From contig LAKY01000058.1 in assembly GCA_000987045.1 (NCBI GenBank), positions 180,528 through 244,527 of the forward strand: DNA of 64,000 nucleotides. Reading direction: 5' to 3'. Positions 8,748 to 16,614 of this stretch are shown here, piece after piece. A program made the translations under genes and the position numbers. The notes below the pieces were generated by a model, which saw nothing but the letters and a program-made list of their open reading frames with translations, was not told where the DNA came from and did not search any database. How positions within the stretch are numbered: position 1 is the first letter of the stretch; each line of letters begins with the position of its first letter. This stretch comes from Clostridiales bacterium PH28_bin88. GTDB taxonomy: Bacteria; Bacillota; PH28-bin88.

Positions 8748-9775
8748 CAATCTCTCCTTTCGGGTGCGAAGGTTTCCGCGGTCCGGGCGGATACCCGCCG
8801 CCAGGTTCCCACGATACCCGCCGGCATGAACAGCACGATCATGATATACAGCAGGCCGAAGATGATGTACCACCGCTCGAAAAGGGGGTGCACCCCGGCC
8901 AGGTTTGAGAGACCCTCCCGGGCCAGGTGGATGACTCCTGAACCCACCAGGGCGCCGTACAGGGTGCCGGTGCCGCCGATAATGGTCATCAGGAGGGCGT
9001 CGATAGTTTTTTCCACCGACATCACCCCGGTGCTGACAAAGCGCATGTACAGGGCGTAGGCGATGCCGGCCAGGCTGGCCACCACCCCGGCCACCACGGT
9101 AGAAATGAGCTTGAAGCGCAGCACGTCGTATCCCAGGCCCTCGGCCCGCCGTTCGTTCTCCCGGATGGCCACCAGCACCCGGCCGGCGGGGGAGTTGATA
9201 AAGCGCTGCAAGAGCAAGAGGGCCGCCACCATGAACGCCAGCGCCACATAGTAGTAGACCAGCCGGTCCTGCAAGAAGGGTGGAACCCGGAAACTGAAAC
9301 CGTCCGCCCCGTAGGTGACGCCGCGCCACTTTTCGGCGATGATGAAAAACAGCTCGGCAAAGGCCAGGGTGATCATGGCGTAGTAGACGTCTTTCAGCCT
9401 GAGGGAGAGGTAGCCGATGACGAGCGAGAGCAGTACCGCGAAGACCAGGGTCCCGGCCACCGCCAGGGCCAGCCACCCGAGGGTGGGCTGGGTGTTGCGG
9501 ATAATCAGTCCCACCGCGTACGCGCCGGCGCCGAAAAACATGGCGTGGCCGAAGGAAACGATGCCGGTGTAACCCAGGAGGATATCATAGCTCATGGCAA
9601 AGACGCCCATGATGTAGATCTGGGTCAGGAGGTTGAGGGTTGCCCGGGATTCCGTCAGCGCCGGGACCGCCGCCAGGGCCAGCAGCAACGCCCAGCGGGC
9701 ACACATCGCCCGCTTTGCCACCCGCCCGGCGCCCGCCTTACCGGAGATGTACGACCGGATTCTTACCTGCTGCAC
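8747..9775 (-). CDS. livM: Branched-chain amino acid-type ABC transporter, permease LivM
   Basis: 342 residues with the LivM signature LLGYTGIVSFGHAMFFGAGA, the RLKDVYYAMITLAFAE region and the coupling segment SPAGRVLVAIRENERRAEGLGY. About eight to nine membrane segments. It forms the channel with LivH and couples to LivG/LivF. The GTG start at 9775 has SD GGGAGGGTG. Four bases separate it from the livH stop, so the genes are co-transcribed. Confidence 0.92.
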   Translation of the reverse strand: MQQVRIRSYISGKAGAGRVAKRAMCARWALLLALAAVPALTESRATLNLLTQIYIMGVFAMSYDILLGYTGIVSFGHAMFFGAGAYAVGLIIRNTQPTLGWLALAVAGTLVFAVLLSLVIGYLSLRLKDVYYAMITLAFAELFFIIAEKWRGVTYGADGFSFRVPPFLQDRLVYYYVALAFMVAALLLLQRFINSPAGRVLVAIRENERRAEGLGYDVLRFKLISTVVAGVVASLAGIAYALYMRFVSTGVMSVEKTIDALLMTIIGGTGTLYGALVGSGVIHLAREGLSNLAGVHPLFERWYIIFGLLYIMIVLFMPAGIVGTWRRVSARTAETFAPERRD

Positions 9776-9779
9776 ATGC

Positions 9780-10640
9780 TCACCCTCCCATCCCGAACAG
9801 TCCCCGGGGCTTCACCAGCAAGACCGCCGCCATCAGCAGCACGTTCACCGCCAGGGAAGCGTCCGGGTAGAACCAGGCGGTATAACTCCCCGCCAGCCCT
9901 ACCAGCACGCTGCCCAGGGCGGACCCGACAAAACTCCCCAGTCCCCCGATCACCACCACGATAAAGGCCAGCATCTGGTAGTCCAGGCCCATGCCGGGGT
10001 TCACCGAGCCCAGGGCCGGGCCGATCATCACCCCGCCCAGGGCCGCCAGGGCGGCGCCGGCCATGAACACCAGCAGGAAGACGCGCCGGATATTGATCCC
10101 CAGGGCCTGTACCATTTCCGCGTCCTGCACGCCGGCCCGCACGATCATCCCCACCCGGGTGCGGGTGATGACCATATGCACCGCCGTGGCCACCACCAGC
10201 CCTACCAGAATGGTAAATACCCGGTATTTCACCACCACCACTCCGCCCAGTTCCCAGCTCCCGGCCAAGAGCGGCGGCACCGGCACGGCCACGATGTTGG
10301 GCCCCCAGACCGCCTTCACCAGTTCCGCCATCACCAGCATCACGCCGGTGGTTACCAGGATCTGCGCCACGTGGTTGCCGTACACCCGGCGGACGGTCAG
10401 TGCCTCCACCGCTCCGCCGGCCGCCGCGCCCGCCGCCATGCCCGTGAGGATGGCCAGGGCGAAACTCCCGGTCCGGGCGTACACCCACACGCCGGTGTAG
10501 GCGCCCCACATGAACAAGGTGCCGTGGGCGAAGTTCAACACCCCCATCAGGCCGAAGATCAGGGAAAGCCCGGAGGCGATCAGAAAGATCATCATCCCCG
10601 TGGACAGGCCGCTCAAGGTCAGGTTCACAAGTACATCCAC
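9780..10640 (-). CDS. livH: Branched-chain amino acid-type ABC transporter, permease LivH
   Basis: 286 residues, with GLMGVLNFAHGTLFMWGAY near the N-terminus and RAGVQDAEMVQALGINIRRV as the coupling segment contacting the ATPases. The C-terminus is VLLVKPRGLFG, typical of LivH. GTG start with SD GGAGGTG 8 nt upstream. It lies 7 bp from livF in the operon livG-livF-livH-livM. Confidence 0.92.
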   Translation of the reverse strand: MDVLVNLTLSGLSTGMMIFLIASGLSLIFGLMGVLNFAHGTLFMWGAYTGVWVYARTGSFALAILTGMAAGAAAGGAVEALTVRRVYGNHVAQILVTTGVMLVMAELVKAVWGPNIVAVPVPPLLAGSWELGGVVVVKYRVFTILVGLVVATAVHMVITRTRVGMIVRAGVQDAEMVQALGINIRRVFLLVFMAGAALAALGGVMIGPALGSVNPGMGLDYQMLAFIVVVIGGLGSFVGSALGSVLVGLAGSYTAWFYPDASLAVNVLLMAAVLLVKPRGLFGMGG

Positions 10641-10647
10641 CGCTATT

Positions 10648-11376
10648 TCACCTCCGCGCCGCCGCGCCGTTTTTGGCGCCGATGCCCAGGTAGCGCAGCT
10701 GCATCTCCTTGTCTGTCACCAGTTCCCGCATGGCGCCGTGGCGGACGGTATGACCGTCGTCCAGGATGTAGTACCGGTCCCCCACCGCCGAGGCCAGGGC
10801 GAAGTTCTGTTCCACCAGCACCACGGTGGTGCGCCGCTTGATCTCCCGGATAGCCTCCGCCAGCTTGCCCACGATGATCGGGGCCAGTCCCTTGCTGGGT
10901 TCGTCCACCAGCAGCAGGCGGTTGTCATTCACCAGCGCCCGCCCGATGGCCAGCATCTGTTTCTGGCCCCCGCTCAGGCTGCCCCCCTTTTGCCCCAGCT
11001 TGCCCCCCAGGTCGGGGAAGAGGTCCAGCACGAACTCCAGCCGGCGGAAGGTGTCCGCGTCGTTTTTCCGCATGGCGATGCGCAGGTTCTCGTCCACCGT
11101 CAGGTCGGCAAAGATGCCCTGGTCTTCCGGCACGAACCCGATGCCCTTGCGGGCGATTTCATAGGGCGGCAGGCCGCTAATCTTCCGGCCCATGAATTCT
11201 ATCTCTCCCCGGGAGGGCGGCGCCAGCCCCATGATGGACCGCAGGGTGGTGGTCTTGCCCGCCCCGTTGCGGCCCAGGATGACCGTGACCTGTTCCTCGG
11301 GGACCTCCATGTTCACGTCCTGCAGGATGTGAAACTGTCCGATAAAGGTCTGCATTCCCGTAACTCGTAATAGCAT
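10648..11376 (-). CDS. livF: ABC transporter ATPase LivF
   Basis: 242 residues. Walker A GRNGAGKTT, signature LSGGQKQMLAIGRALV, Walker B LLLVDEPSKGLAP and the switch His replaced by the LivF-typical VEQN. Its ATG at 11376 shares one base with the livG stop. With LivG it powers the importer at the inner face of the membrane. Confidence 0.92.
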   Translation of the reverse strand: MLLRVTGMQTFIGQFHILQDVNMEVPEEQVTVILGRNGAGKTTTLRSIMGLAPPSRGEIEFMGRKISGLPPYEIARKGIGFVPEDQGIFADLTVDENLRIAMRKNDADTFRRLEFVLDLFPDLGGKLGQKGGSLSGGQKQMLAIGRALVNDNRLLLVDEPSKGLAPIIVGKLAEAIREIKRRTTVVLVEQNFALASAVGDRYYILDDGHTVRHGAMRELVTDKEMQLRYLGIGAKNGAAARR

Positions 11377-12131
11377 CAGGCCATCCCTCCCAGGTAGGCG
11401 GATTGCACCTGCTGGTTTTGCATGATGTCCTCCGGGGGTCCCTTGGCCAGCAGCCGGCCGTTGAACAGCACCGCGATCTCGTCCGACAGGGACAGCACCA
11501 TATCCATTTTATGCTCCACCAGCAGGATGGTCTTGTCCCCCGCCGTCTTGACGCGAGCCAGGAGGTCCAGGATGGCCGGCACCTCTTCCACCGCCATGCC
11601 GGCGGTGGGTTCGTCCAGCAGCAGCACTTCCGTCTCCAGGGCCAGCAGGATGGCCAGTTCCAGCTTCCTTTTCTCCCCATGGGCCAGGTTGGCCGCCGGC
11701 TGCGCCGCCTTCTCCCCCAGGCCCACCACCTCCAGGAGTCCCATGGCCCTTTCCTCGAATTCCAGGTAGTCCCGGTAGTGCCTGAAAAGGTTGTAGTGCA
11801 CCCCCGCCCGGGCCTGCGCCGCCAGGCGGACGTTTTCCAGTACCGCCAGGCGGGGAAACACGTTGGTAATCTGGAAGGACCGTCCCATGCCCATGCGGGT
11901 GCGGTAGTGGGGCGGCAGGCCGGTCACGTCTTTCCCCCGGTAAAACACCCTCCCGGCGGTGGGTTTCAGCTGACCGCTGAGCAGGTTGAAAAAGGTGGTC
12001 TTGCCCGCCCCGTTGGGCCCGATGATGGAGGTCAGCGTACGGGGCCGGATCTCCAGGGAAACCCGGTCCACCGCCCTGTGGCCGCCGAACGTCATGGTCA
12101 CTTCTCTGGTCTCGATAATGGGATGGTCCAT
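11376..12131 (-). CDS. livG: ABC transporter ATPase LivG
   Basis: 251 residues. Walker A GPNGAGKTT, the LivG-type signature LAHGEKRKLELAILLA, Walker B LLLDEPTAGMA and VEHKMD as the switch region. SD GGAGGAG precedes the ATG. It is first of the four transport core genes and lies 30 bp after the binding-protein gene. Confidence 0.92.
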   Translation of the reverse strand: MDHPIIETREVTMTFGGHRAVDRVSLEIRPRTLTSIIGPNGAGKTTFFNLLSGQLKPTAGRVFYRGKDVTGLPPHYRTRMGMGRSFQITNVFPRLAVLENVRLAAQARAGVHYNLFRHYRDYLEFEERAMGLLEVVGLGEKAAQPAANLAHGEKRKLELAILLALETEVLLLDEPTAGMAVEEVPAILDLLARVKTAGDKTILLVEHKMDMVLSLSDEIAVLFNGRLLAKGPPEDIMQNQQVQSAYLGGMA

Positions 12132-12161
12132 AGTCTCCTCCTCCAGTCACCAGTCACTAAC

Positions 12162-13388
12162 CTACCGCTTATTCTGGATGGGCGGGGCGGTCTCCTCGGG
12201 AGTCATCTCCCGCAGCAGTACCGGCACCGGCCAGTCCACGCCCTCTTTTTTCTCCAGCTTGATGGCATACAGCGCCTGCAGCGCCTGGTGGTCCTCCTTG
12301 CGGAAGGTCATCTTGCCCTTGGGCGTGTCGAAAGTCATACCCTCCATGGCGCTGATGAGTTTTTCCGTATCGGTGTCGCCCCCGGTTTTCTCCAGGGCCT
12401 GCACGATGGCCATGGCCGCGGCCATCCCGCCGGCGGTGAAGAGGTCGGGCGGCTCGCTGTACTTCTTCTTGTGCTCAGCCACCAGCCAGTCGTTGACCGC
12501 GGTCTTGGGCAGTTCGTAGTAGTAGACGCTGAATCCTTCCATGCCTACCACGTTCCACATGGTCTTCAGGGCGGCGATGTCCGGCGCGCCGGTGGACAGC
12601 TTGATGCCCTTCTCAGGCAGTTTCATGTCCGAGATCTGCTGCCAGGGGGTGTTGGCCCCGGCCCAGATGACGAACAGGTAGTCCGGCTTGGCGCTGATGA
12701 CGCGCTGGATATGGGCGGTAAAGTCGGTAGCCTTGGCGTCCGGGAACTCCTCCAGCACGATCCGCGCTCCCAGTTTCTCCGCCGCGGCCTTGAAGGCCTT
12801 GGCCCCGTCGCGCCCGAAGGCGTAGTCAGGCGCCAGGATGGCGATCTTAACTCCCGGCCCCGCGATGGCCGCCGCTCCCGCCACCGCGTCCTGGGAAGAG
12901 TTGCGGCCGGTGCGGAAAATGTACCGGTTCCACTGGGCGCCGGTAATGGCGTCGGCCACCGCCGGCTCCACCACCATCACCCGCTTGTACTCCTCCGCCA
13001 GGGGCAGGATGGCCAAGGCGTCGGCGGAACTGGCGCTGCCCACCAGCACGTCCACCTTGTCCTCTTCCAGGAGTTTCAGGGCCTTCTGCTTGGCCACTTC
13101 CGGCTTGGTCTCGGTGTCCTGGATGATCACCTTGATAGGCCGCCCGGCTACCTCACCGGTGCCCTTGGTGGCGTACTGGATGCCCAGTTCAAAACCGCGC
13201 AGGTTCTGCTTGCCGTACGCCTCCAGCGCACCCGTCTGCGAGGTGGCGATGCCGATCTTGATGGGTTCTTTCGGCTGTTGAGCCTGCTGCTGTTCAGGAG
13301 CGGGCGACTTGCCCCCGCACCCCGCCACCGTCACCAGCGCCAGGACCAGGAGCATCGCCAGCATTCCACGACTGACAAACCTTAACAA
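12162..13388 (-). CDS. Liv-type ABC transporter substrate-binding lipoprotein
   Basis: About 408 residues with a lipoprotein signal ending in VTVAGCGG, so the mature protein is anchored outside the membrane. Periplasmic-binding fold type I, starting KIGIATSQTGALEAYGKQNL and including VDVLVGSASSADALA. The start is chosen as TTG at 13388, because SD GGAGG lies 8 nt upstream; a longer frame reaching 13436 lacks such a site. Binding proteins of this class take amino acids, but also aromatic acids, amides and short acyl compounds. The enzymes nearby argue for a carboxylic acid or ketone rather than leucine. Confidence 0.88.
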   Translation of the reverse strand: MLRFVSRGMLAMLLVLALVTVAGCGGKSPAPEQQQAQQPKEPIKIGIATSQTGALEAYGKQNLRGFELGIQYATKGTGEVAGRPIKVIIQDTETKPEVAKQKALKLLEEDKVDVLVGSASSADALAILPLAEEYKRVMVVEPAVADAITGAQWNRYIFRTGRNSSQDAVAGAAAIAGPGVKIAILAPDYAFGRDGAKAFKAAAEKLGARIVLEEFPDAKATDFTAHIQRVISAKPDYLFVIWAGANTPWQQISDMKLPEKGIKLSTGAPDIAALKTMWNVVGMEGFSVYYYELPKTAVNDWLVAEHKKKYSEPPDLFTAGGMAAAMAIVQALEKTGGDTDTEKLISAMEGMTFDTPKGKMTFRKEDHQALQALYAIKLEKKEGVDWPVPVLLREMTPEETAPPIQNKR

Positions 13389-13512
13389 CGGGATCCCCTC
13401 CTTTTTTGGATAGAACGCTCTGGTCTCGTTACCCAAAATTCTTTCCTCCCTACCCTTTCATTTCCACGCCGTTCTCCCTTTTCCTCCACCTCCCCGCTGG
13501 CAGTATTTCCCC

Positions 13513-14847
13513 TTAAAAAGCGACACTCCCGGGTTGTTCACCGGGTACAGGGAGCGTCAGCCCGTTTTTCACCGCCCCCCGCCGGAGTTCTTCCCTGAAG
13601 TCGGGGTGGGCGATGGCGACCAGTTGCCTTACCCGATCGGCAATGCTCCGGGCTTTCAGGTGCGCCACGCCGTACTCCGTCACCACGTAGTCCACGTCGG
13701 AACGCGTCAGGGTAACCTTGGCCCCCGGCGGGAGTTCCGGGACGATGGTGGAGACGGCGCCGTTTTTGGCGGTAGAACGCAGGGCAATAATGGACTTCCC
13801 GCCTGGGGAGAACTGGGCGCCGGTGGAGGTGTCCACCTGCCCGCCCGTACCGCTGTACTGCAGGTGTCCCAGGCTTTCCGAAACCACCTGGCCGGTCAGA
13901 TCCACCTGCAGGGCGGTGTTGACGCTGACCATCTTGTAGTTCCGCCCCAGGATGTGCGGGTCGTTGGTCACCCGCCCCTGCTGGAACTCCACCGCCAGGT
14001 TCTCGTGGATGAAGTCGTAGAGTTTGCTGGTGCCCAGGGCGAAATTGCCCACCATTTTCCCCCGCCAGAGGGTTTTCTTCCGCCCGGTGATGACCCCCGC
14101 GTGCCACAGGTCCACCATGCCGTCTGTGAACATCTCGGTATGCACCCCCAGGTCCTGCTTCCCCGTAAGGCACGCGGCAATGGCGTTGGGGATGCCCCCG
14201 ATCCCTAACTGGATGGTGGAGCCGTCCTCAATGAGTTCAGCGATGAAGTTCCCGATGGCCATGTCCTCGGACGAGGGTTCCACCGGCGTGATCTCCATCA
14301 GCGGCTGCGGGTTCTCCACCACGTAGTCCACCCGGCTGATGTGCACTATGGTGTCCCCGTAGGTGCGGGGCAGGTTGGGGTTGATCTCCAGCACCACCAC
14401 CTCGGCGGCGTCGATCAAGGCCTGCTCGTAACCCACGCCCAGGGATAGGGAAAAGCAGCCGTGCCGGTCCACCGGGCAGGCGGTGCCCCAAAAAATGCGC
14501 GGCGGGTCGTAGAGGGCCTTGCGCCACCCCCAGTCCCGGCCGTGGGAGGGGATGAGGGAAACGGTGCCCAGGGAGTGGGCCTTCCGCTCGCTGGGGCCGT
14601 AAAACCAGCTCTCCAGCAGGAAGTGACCACGCATGGAGGGGTCCAGAAAGAAGTCATACTCCTTAAGGAGCAGGGCGGAAAACACCCGCACTCCGTAAAC
14701 CTGGTCCCGCCGGGTGCCCAGGGCGGACAACATCCCCGGCGGCTCCGCGGCGGCCATGGCCACGCCGATGCTGTCCCCCGTGCGGACCATGGCCACCGCC
14801 TCCGGGATGCTGATCAGTTTTCGTTTGTACGCTTCACGGACATCCAC
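13513..14847 (-). CDS. Acetyl-CoA hydrolase/CoA-transferase family (4-hydroxybutyrate CoA-transferase type)
   Basis: 444 residues. QLGIGGIPNAIA (213-224) and LGVHTEMFTDG place Glu238 at the position known as catalytic in 4-hydroxybutyrate CoA-transferase. C-terminal domain with YSGTGGQVDTSTGA and a glycine-rich CoA site. It moves CoA between acyl-CoA donors and a free acid, activating the acid without ATP. GTG start with AGGAGG upstream. It lies between the importer and a KASIII-like enzyme, so it probably activates the imported acid. Butyrate or acetate specificity cannot be decided from sequence. Confidence 0.85.
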   Translation of the reverse strand: MDVREAYKRKLISIPEAVAMVRTGDSIGVAMAAAEPPGMLSALGTRRDQVYGVRVFSALLLKEYDFFLDPSMRGHFLLESWFYGPSERKAHSLGTVSLIPSHGRDWGWRKALYDPPRIFWGTACPVDRHGCFSLSLGVGYEQALIDAAEVVVLEINPNLPRTYGDTIVHISRVDYVVENPQPLMEITPVEPSSEDMAIGNFIAELIEDGSTIQLGIGGIPNAIAACLTGKQDLGVHTEMFTDGMVDLWHAGVITGRKKTLWRGKMVGNFALGTSKLYDFIHENLAVEFQQGRVTNDPHILGRNYKMVSVNTALQVDLTGQVVSESLGHLQYSGTGGQVDTSTGAQFSPGGKSIIALRSTAKNGAVSTIVPELPPGAKVTLTRSDVDYVVTEYGVAHLKARSIADRVRQLVAIAHPDFREELRRGAVKNGLTLPVPGEQPGSVAF

Positions 14848-14864
14848 CGTCTGCCATTCCTCCT

Positions 14865-14925
14865 CAATTAGTCGTCAGTCAATTCAGTCGTCAGTCGTCG
14901 GTCAATACGGTCGTCGGTCGACCGT
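14865..14925. repeat. Degenerate GTCGTCAGTC repeats
   Basis: Repeated GTCGTCAGTCAATTC/GTCGTCGGTC units straddle the stop codon of the KASIII-like gene. They supply its last residues and fill the gap to the CoA-transferase start. Confidence 0.8.
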
Positions 14926-15943
14926 TTTTGCCCCACCGGATGGTGGTGGCCGTCCAGGCATACCCGATCCCCGCGCTGACCATCACTACCAGGGAGCCGT
15001 CCCTCACCTGCCCCGAGGCCAGGGCCAGCTCCAGGGAGAGTACCTGGTCCATCTGGCCCAGGTGGCCGTAATCCTCCAGGTAGATGGCCTGTTCGGGCCG
15101 GAGGCCCAGTCTTGACAGGATGTAGTCGTGGGCCGACCGCTTCATGTGCAGGATGCAGAGGTAATCGATATCCTCCTGGCTATAACCGCTGGCCGCCACC
15201 GATTCCCGGATGACCCGCAGGAAGTTGGGCATGGACACCTCTTCCAGCCGGGCCTTCATCCCATCGGGATCAAACACGTCCAGGGTATAAAGCCCCTGGG
15301 CCACGTTCTCGGGTGTCATCGGCACCCTGGTCCCCCCGGCGGTCACCCCAATGCAGTCGGCCAGCGAACCGTCGGTAAGCACCCGGGTGGCCAGCACCTC
15401 GTTCTCAGCGAGACCTTTTTTCAAAATCACCGCCGCGCCGCCCGCCGCCAGGTTGTACATGAAACGCACCCGGGGGTTTTTAAAGTCAATCAGGTCGCCG
15501 TTGCGATACCCCCCGGCCAGCAGCACCGTATTGATATCCTGGTTCTGCAGCATCAGGTCCCTGGCCACCTTCAACGCCATCACCATGGTGCCGCAGCGCA
15601 TCTGCACGTCAAAAGCCCAGGCGTTGTGTGCCCCTACCCCTGCCTGCAGTTTGATCCCCGCAGTCATCAGCGGGTGTTCCTTGTATTCCTCACCGATATA
15701 GATCACCAGGTCTATTTCCATGGGGTCGCTGCCCGCTTTGCGGATGGCCTCCCGCGCGGCCCTGATGCCCATCTCGATGGTGTGGTCCTCCGGGCCCGGC
15801 ACGGGTTTCCGCCTGAACCCCAGCTTCTGCTCGACAATCTCCTGGGAGAGCCCGCTCAGGCGGGCGATTTCCGTACTGGAGAGAAAGTGCCGGGGAATGT
15901 AGGTCCCCGTGCTCAATATCCCCACCGGTATCTCTCTGTTCAT
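14891..15943 (-). CDS. KASIII (FabH)-like 3-oxoacyl synthase, C-H-H active site
   Basis: 350 residues of the thiolase superfamily. Cys117 in MRCGTM is the acyl-binding nucleophile and His266 in CILHMKRSAH matches FabH His244. FabH Asn274 is replaced by His294 in EDYGHLGQMDQ. This C-H-H set differs from housekeeping FabH (C-H-N) and marks a divergent condensing or acyl-transfer enzyme. Start ATG 15943 with GGAGG 8 nt upstream; a longer frame to 15982 lies in simple repeat DNA. The last codons (PTTVLTDD) are themselves written in GTCGTCAGTC-like repeats. With the CoA-transferase and SDR it may handle a 3-oxoacyl-CoA. Confidence 0.8.
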   Translation of the reverse strand: MNREIPVGILSTGTYIPRHFLSSTEIARLSGLSQEIVEQKLGFRRKPVPGPEDHTIEMGIRAAREAIRKAGSDPMEIDLVIYIGEEYKEHPLMTAGIKLQAGVGAHNAWAFDVQMRCGTMVMALKVARDLMLQNQDINTVLLAGGYRNGDLIDFKNPRVRFMYNLAAGGAAVILKKGLAENEVLATRVLTDGSLADCIGVTAGGTRVPMTPENVAQGLYTLDVFDPDGMKARLEEVSMPNFLRVIRESVAASGYSQEDIDYLCILHMKRSAHDYILSRLGLRPEQAIYLEDYGHLGQMDQVLSLELALASGQVRDGSLVVMVSAGIGYAWTATTIRWGKNGRPTTVLTDD

Positions 15944-15980
15944 GCCCTCCGCCTCCATTCGGTCGTCGGAAGTCGGAATC

Positions 15981-16025
15981 AAGAGGCAGGAAGCAGGAAG
16001 CAGGAAGCAGGAAGCAGGAAGCAGG
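15981..16025. repeat. GCAGGAA heptamer tandem array
   Basis: About six head-to-tail copies of a 7-bp unit, GCAGGAA, just upstream of the KASIII-like gene. Related scattered forms (AGGAAGCA, AAGCAGGAA) occur at about 24004 and 30606. Confidence 0.9.
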
Positions 16026-16154
16026 AATAATTGAGGAGGGAATTACCGAAGCCAATTCCAACAAGCAATCACGCACCTTGCTTCCGGTTTCTTGCTTTCA
16101 GGTTTCCGACTTCTGACTTTAAAACGAGCCATGCTCCTTACTGGCGACGTTTCA

Positions 16155-16485
16155 TTACCTGCTTTCTTTCTCTGTCCCGGTTCTTTCGTACCCCTGGAGC
16201 TTAGCACCGTGATGCCGTTCAAGCACCTGCCGCAGCAATGCCGGCAGTTCCTGGATGTCCAGGCAGTGGAAGCAGTCACCGCTCTGGATGTGCCGCATCT
16301 GAATGCGCCAGGCACCCTGCCCTTCTCCCGGCTCCCGGACCACCCGCACCAGGAACGACTCCACCTGTCCTTCCGGGGATAACGCCACGCCCCTCTCCCC
16401 CCCCCACCGTCTCCAACCGGTATAACCCCACTTGGAAGCGCGTAAGCACGTGAGGGCTCTCTTTCCCGGCTGACCCCCAACCCAT
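16155..16485 (-). pseudogene. Small protein of unknown family, frameshifted at a G9 tract
   Basis: Two frames join into one protein: from ATG 16485, KESPHVLTRFQVGLYRLETV, then after a run of nine G (16397-16405 on the plus strand as C) GVALSPEGQVESFLVRVV and WRIQMRHIQSGDCFHCLDIQ, ending in LPALLRQVLE. The joined form aligns with the intact 81-residue protein at 51734 (PTHVIAEGVCRIQKY ... VSFLIRLW ... EIRHIPSG ... LYALLEQWL). Removing one G restores the frame, so this is a slipped homopolymer: a mutation, a phase-variable switch or a read error. It lies just downstream of the large BTAD regulator. Confidence 0.6.
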
Positions 16486-16496
16486 TTTCCCTACTT

Positions 16497-16537
16497 ACCA
16501 GTCACTAGCCACCAATCACTAGTCACTAGTCACTAAA
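16497..16537. repeat. AGTCACTA repeats
   Basis: Five degenerate copies of CCAGTCACTAG/CTAGTCACTA in 40 bp between the small frameshifted gene and the BTAD regulator. Similar words occur at 12144-12160 and 26806-26855. Confidence 0.8.
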
Positions 16538-16614
16538 ATAAAAAGCCTGCTCCCCAGGGGTTGTTGTTCACCCCCATGGTAGCAGGTCAGGGTTACCTGG
16601 CAGTTGCAGGCGGG

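Noticed and set aside
8007..9476. 489-codon frame giving an N-terminally extended SDR protein
   Set aside because: The first 243 codons are a shadow of livM; SD and a 1-bp overlap fix the start at 8747.
11403..13385. 660-codon plus-strand open frame across livG and the binding protein
   Set aside because: Antisense of well-recognised transporter genes, composition typical of shadow frames, no homology.
13389..13436. Upstream start of the substrate-binding protein
   Set aside because: The added residues are charged and precede the lipoprotein signal; SD spacing favours the TTG at 13388.
15981..16025. CRISPR-like short repeats
   Set aside because: Units are 7 bp without spacers; no CRISPR array or cas gene is in the window.
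16043..16480. 145-codon minus-strand ORF over the small gene region
   Set aside because: Third frame of the region where two other frames match a paralogue; it also runs through the heptamer repeats.
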